A stretch of DNA of 35,399 nt from an uncultured Alphaproteobacteria bacterium (GTDB lineage: Bacteria > Pseudomonadota > Alphaproteobacteria > Rs-D84): positions 444,132 to 479,530 of the forward strand of contig CATOOF010000001.1 of the NCBI GenBank assembly GCA_951801825.1, written 5' to 3'. The notes under the pieces were generated by a model. That model saw only the letters and a program-made list of their open reading frames with translations, was not told the origin of the DNA and did no database searches. Positions 31,167-35,399 of the stretch are shown here, one piece after another; the stretch's first letter is position 1; every line of letters begins with the position of its first letter. A program made the position numbers and the translations under genes.

Positions 31167-32427
31167 TGATAAAGAATTAGAAATATTGACACAAGAGATA
31201 AAGATGTTGCGCCGCAGTATGAAAAAGGCGATTGATTCTGCAATTACCAATATATTGCGCTGTTGTGTTAACCTCAGTCCGGAAATGGTAGAGCAGGTTA
31301 TCGCCAATGTGATAAAATACCCAGTGGCCCCTGTCGCAGAAAAAGCGGCGCCCGCTACAATTGCGCCGGCTGAAAAAGAGCCAACTGTAAAAAAGCGTCG
31401 TGGTCGCAAGGCTGTCTGGGCCAACTCTTCGGACCTGTCATTACGCGGTGCTTACTCCAAACGCATGCGCCAGGGCAAGGAAATAGAGCCCGAACTTCAG
31501 GCGGAGCTATCCCGTCGCTTTCCGACATACGATTGCGCGACAAACATATTTGTCGGCACTGGCAGAGGTGGAAGGGCCGCCGCACCTTCGCCGTATCGTG
31601 ATTTAAGCAACAATGAAGTCGTGCTGAAATATCATGCCGCGCGTATGGCCGGGACCCCAATAGATGATGATTTGCACACAGAGCTTAAGCGTCGCTATCG
31701 CTCGCGCTATGATGCTGTAAACCGTGTATTGCCAGATAAAAAGCAAAAAGGTTCCAAGAAAAAGCCAGTGTCAGAATTGACGGATTCAAGCCTGAAAGCC
31801 GCGTATTATAATGCCGCGGGGAAAATATCAAATGAATTGAATGCGGAACTGGCGCGGCGTTTCCCGGCCTATGACGCCCAGACCCGTAAGTTTATTAGAT
31901 TGGGGCGCGACGAACGCTTTGCCACCCCCGAAGAGATAAAAGAGTTTGAAGCGCGCGAGCGTCGCGTTGCGGCGGCAAAACAGCCAAACTCCGCATCTAA
32001 ACCGGCGACCGAACAAATAACGGTATTAGACGGACAGCTAAATGTTACCATGCGACGCACCAAGATTGGTCTCGATGGCACATTTTATGATGTATATGTT
32101 AATGGCAAACGTATTTTGCATAATCACATCGATACCCAACTGCACACATTTTTAAACGGAACAATTCTGGGCGTGTACGGCACAGCGACGGATATTGCGA
32201 ACCTGCCGACAAAGCAATCTTGGCAGATTTATGACACCAGAATGTCACGCCGCACATTCACCCAAACAAATCCAATAACCAAGAAAAATGTTTATATCAC
32301 CAGCGTTCATACGCTTGGCGATGATAAGCTGGTTCTGGATGTCAGCAACAAGATGCGGGTCCAGTTGGATTACAAGCCATCTGATATCGTATTTAAAATC
32401 TTATCTGAGAATCAGAATCAAAAATAA
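31156..32427 (+). CDS. Repeat-containing protein of unknown function
   Basis: A 423-residue protein starting inside the end of the exporter gene (AAGGAAG upstream; ATGs at 31156 and 31159). An N-terminal helical segment and a basic KKRRGRK patch precede three repeats of about 35 residues: DLSLRGAYSKRM...LSRRFPTYD, DLSNNEVVLKYHAA...LKRRYRSRYD and ELTDSSLKAAYYNA...LARRFPAYD. A beta-rich C-terminal domain follows, with TFYDVYVNGKRI and HTFLNGTILGVYG. The repeats look like a helical protein- or nucleic-acid-binding module. The family was not recognised. Confidence 0.65.
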   Translation: MMHDDKELEILTQEIKMLRRSMKKAIDSAITNILRCCVNLSPEMVEQVIANVIKYPVAPVAEKAAPATIAPAEKEPTVKKRRGRKAVWANSSDLSLRGAYSKRMRQGKEIEPELQAELSRRFPTYDCATNIFVGTGRGGRAAAPSPYRDLSNNEVVLKYHAARMAGTPIDDDLHTELKRRYRSRYDAVNRVLPDKKQKGSKKKPVSELTDSSLKAAYYNAAGKISNELNAELARRFPAYDAQTRKFIRLGRDERFATPEEIKEFEARERRVAAAKQPNSASKPATEQITVLDGQLNVTMRRTKIGLDGTFYDVYVNGKRILHNHIDTQLHTFLNGTILGVYGTATDIANLPTKQSWQIYDTRMSRRTFTQTNPITKKNVYITSVHTLGDDKLVLDVSNKMRVQLDYKPSDIVFKILSENQNQK

Positions 32428-32429
32428 AG

Positions 32430-32448
32430 AACGGGGCAACGCCCCGTT
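32430..32448. terminator. Convergent terminator before clpB
   Basis: Stem AACGGGGC/GCCCCGTT with loop AAC, with A- and T-rich flanks, at the end of both the gene at 31156 and clpB. Confidence 0.75.
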
Positions 32449-32450
32449 TC

Positions 32451-34508
<2,058 letters not shown>

Positions 34509-34538
34509 GTAAATCCTCCTGTGTTTGTTTTGTTAACA

Positions 34539-34569
34539 CATATATAGTGGCAGTTTTTGATTATTCAAG
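34539..34569 (-). promoter_or_regulatory. RpoH-type heat-shock promoter of clpB
   Basis: Minus-strand CTTG, exactly 17 bases, then ACTATATATG, which matches the alphaproteobacterial heat-shock consensus CTTG-N17-CYTATNTNNG at all but one base. It is about 30 bp upstream of the clpB start. Confidence 0.7.
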
Positions 34570-34623
34570 TTACAGGAATCAAAGCCCGCATGTATTGCCA
34601 TAATAAATATATGAAAACATTAC

Positions 34624-34650
34624 TTGACTTTTTACGATTTTTGTTATAAA
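34624..34650 (+). promoter_or_regulatory. Probable rpmB promoter
   Basis: TTGACT (34624-34629) and TATAAA (34645-34650) with a 15-base spacer, slightly short. Confidence 0.5.
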
Positions 34651-34677
34651 TTATGCCGAGTTTAAAAGGATTATATT

Positions 34678-35049
34678 ATGCCACGTGTTTGTAAAGTTAC
34701 TGGTAAGAAAACAGAAGTAGGGATGAACGTATCCCATTCTATGCGCCATACAAAGCGTACATTCTTGCCGAATCTGCAAAAATTAAAGTTCCACAGCGAC
34801 ATCTTGAACCGCGATTTTTCGTTGCGTATTTCTACGGCTGGTCTGCGCACGCTGACCAAGCATGGCGGTCTGGACGGTTATGTAACGGCAAAGCCGGTAT
34901 CCCGTCTGACACCTGAAATGGCCGCGATCAAGAAAGCGATTGAAAAGAAGGTCGGCAAACCTGAAACACCTGCGAAAAAGCCGGCACACAAGCCGACACG
35001 CAGTGCCCGCCTGGTAAAAAAGGTTGAGGCGAAAAAGGCTGTTGCCTAA
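34678..35049 (+). CDS. rpmB: 50S ribosomal protein L28 with C-terminal extension
   Basis: L28 is a large-subunit protein. The first 75 residues are standard (MPRVCKVTGKKTEVGMNVSHS, then KRTFLPNLQKL and LRISTAGLRTLTKHGGLDGYV). The 123-residue total is longer than in most bacteria because of a Lys/Ala/Pro-rich tail (AKKPAHKPTRSARLVKKV), an extension also seen in Alphaproteobacteria. AAAAGGA lies upstream of the ATG. tRNA-Leu follows 18 bp later. Confidence 0.95.
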   Translation: MPRVCKVTGKKTEVGMNVSHSMRHTKRTFLPNLQKLKFHSDILNRDFSLRISTAGLRTLTKHGGLDGYVTAKPVSRLTPEMAAIKKAIEKKVGKPETPAKKPAHKPTRSARLVKKVEAKKAVA

Positions 35050-35067
35050 TACTGCATTTGCAGTTCT

Positions 35068-35152
35068 GGCCCCGTGGCGGAATTGGTAGACGCGCTTGAC
35101 TCAAAATCAAGTTCTGCAAGGAGTGTCGGTTCGAGTCCGACCAGGGCCACCA
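35068..35152 (+). tRNA. tRNA-Leu (CAA)
   Basis: An 85-base tRNA with a long variable arm, anticodon CAA in loop CTCAAAA, T-arm GTCGG/CCGAC and encoded CCA. The acceptor pairs GGCCCCG with CAGGGCC, leaving a C6-A67 mismatch where C6 would be U in a normal stem. Confidence 0.92.
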
Positions 35153-35223
35153 GAAATAAAAACACCCCGTGAATACGGGGTGTTTTTGTTTCGTGCGTGT
35201 CCCCGGACGAGAACCGAGTGAGA
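35146..35223 (+). repeat. Direct repeat unit 1 (tRNA-Leu 3' end plus terminator)
   Basis: Seventy-eight bases identical to 35273-35350. The unit starts in the acceptor end of tRNA-Leu (GCCACCAG) and includes terminator ACACCCCGT/ACGGGGTGT (35162-35183) and a further 40 bases of unknown role. Confidence 0.9.
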
Positions 35224-35272
35224 GTCCGACCAGTAATCGGGCCCCACAAAATGGGAATTTTGTGGGTGATTT

Positions 35273-35350
35273 GCCACCAGAAATAAAAACACCCCGTGAA
35301 TACGGGGTGTTTTTGTTTCGTGCGTGTCCCCGGACGAGAACCGAGTGAGA
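35273..35350 (+). repeat. Direct repeat unit 2
   Basis: Exact copy of unit 1. Before it, GAGTCCGACCAG (35222-35233) repeats the tRNA-Leu T-arm sequence at 35133-35144, followed by a foreign 39-base insert with hairpin CCCACAAAAT/ATTTTGTGGG (35243-35266). It therefore looks like a duplicated tRNA 3' end interrupted by an insert. The last 49 bases of the window hold nothing recognised. Confidence 0.85.
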
Positions 35351-35399
35351 AACAGAGTTAACCTCCTCGACAGGGAAACCAGCATCTAACACGACGAAG

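Noticed and set aside
35133-35350. CRISPR array
   Set aside because: Only two units, 78 bp each, with no spacer series or cas genes; the repeat includes a tRNA end and terminator.
34928-35392. Minus-strand frames across the tRNA-Leu repeat
   Set aside because: These frames cover tRNA and terminator sequences and repeat with the DNA; they are a typical artefact.

Overview
The window looks like the chromosome of a small-genome, host- or gut-associated alphaproteobacterium. The evidence is the map-radC pair, LpxI rather than LpxH in lipid A synthesis, an alphaproteobacterial-type S21, a heat-shock promoter of the CTTG-N17-CYTATNTNNG type in front of clpB, and many short cysteine-rich secreted proteins. 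Species-level assignment is not possible from the sequence alone. Most of the window is ordinary housekeeping DNA: holA (5' partial), map, radC, zapA, virB11, priA, miaA, gap, lpxI, parC, rpsU, an MsbA-like exporter, clpB, rpmB, and tRNAs for Asp, Glu, Ala and Leu.

The standout is a complete diversity-generating retroelement (DGR) at about 17.55-20.43 kb on the minus strand. In transcription order it contains: a secreted disulfide-rich paralogue (20432-19947); the variable target gene (19925-19473), whose last 133 bp are the variable repeat VR; a 9-bp-stem hairpin just after the VR; two more GC-rich hairpins; the template repeat TR (19293-19161); a roughly 230-nt spacer full of stem-loops; a small accessory protein that does not look like Avd; and a reverse transcriptase with the DGR-type GNLTSQ and YCDD motifs. 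TR and VR differ at 9 of 133 positions. All nine are adenines in the coding strand of TR, which is the signature of adenine-specific mutagenic retrohoming.

A second system links several accessory genes. Four copies (11.2-11.4, 21.4-21.6, 28.24-28.41 and 28.44-28.60 kb) of one RNA element each begin at a good sigma-70-type promoter with a 5' hairpin. Each carries the core GAATATGTTGAATAAGC (with 1-2 changes) and ends in an intrinsic terminator. Three arms (a1, a2, a3) are arranged so that a2 can pair with a1 or a3, and a3 overlaps the terminator. This is the layout of a transcription attenuator, and one copy shows compensatory changes. One copy leads the operon that contains the DGR target; another leads a related Cys-rich secreted protein.

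A different two-copy leader lies in front of two adjacent exported proteins (5.5-7.55 kb). It has mutually exclusive helices next to the ribosome-binding site, suggesting translational control.

Layout: 1-2.2 kb replication/translation housekeeping; 2.2-4.9 kb a minus-strand three-gene membrane/hydrolase operon; 5.0-5.5 kb coiled-coil plus zapA; 5.5-9.1 kb exported proteins and lipoproteins; 9.2-10.5 kb virB11 and a small gene; 10.5-11.8 kb Cys-rich and membrane proteins; 11.9-17.5 kb priA, a kinase-like gene, an unknown gene, miaA and gap; 17.5-21.6 kb the DGR and its operon; 21.7-25.7 kb tRNAs, a lipoprotein, an RNA methyltransferase, two outer-membrane barrels and lpxI; 25.8-35.4 kb parC, tandem RNA elements, rpsU, exporter, unknown repeat protein, clpB, rpmB, tRNA-Leu and a terminal direct repeat.
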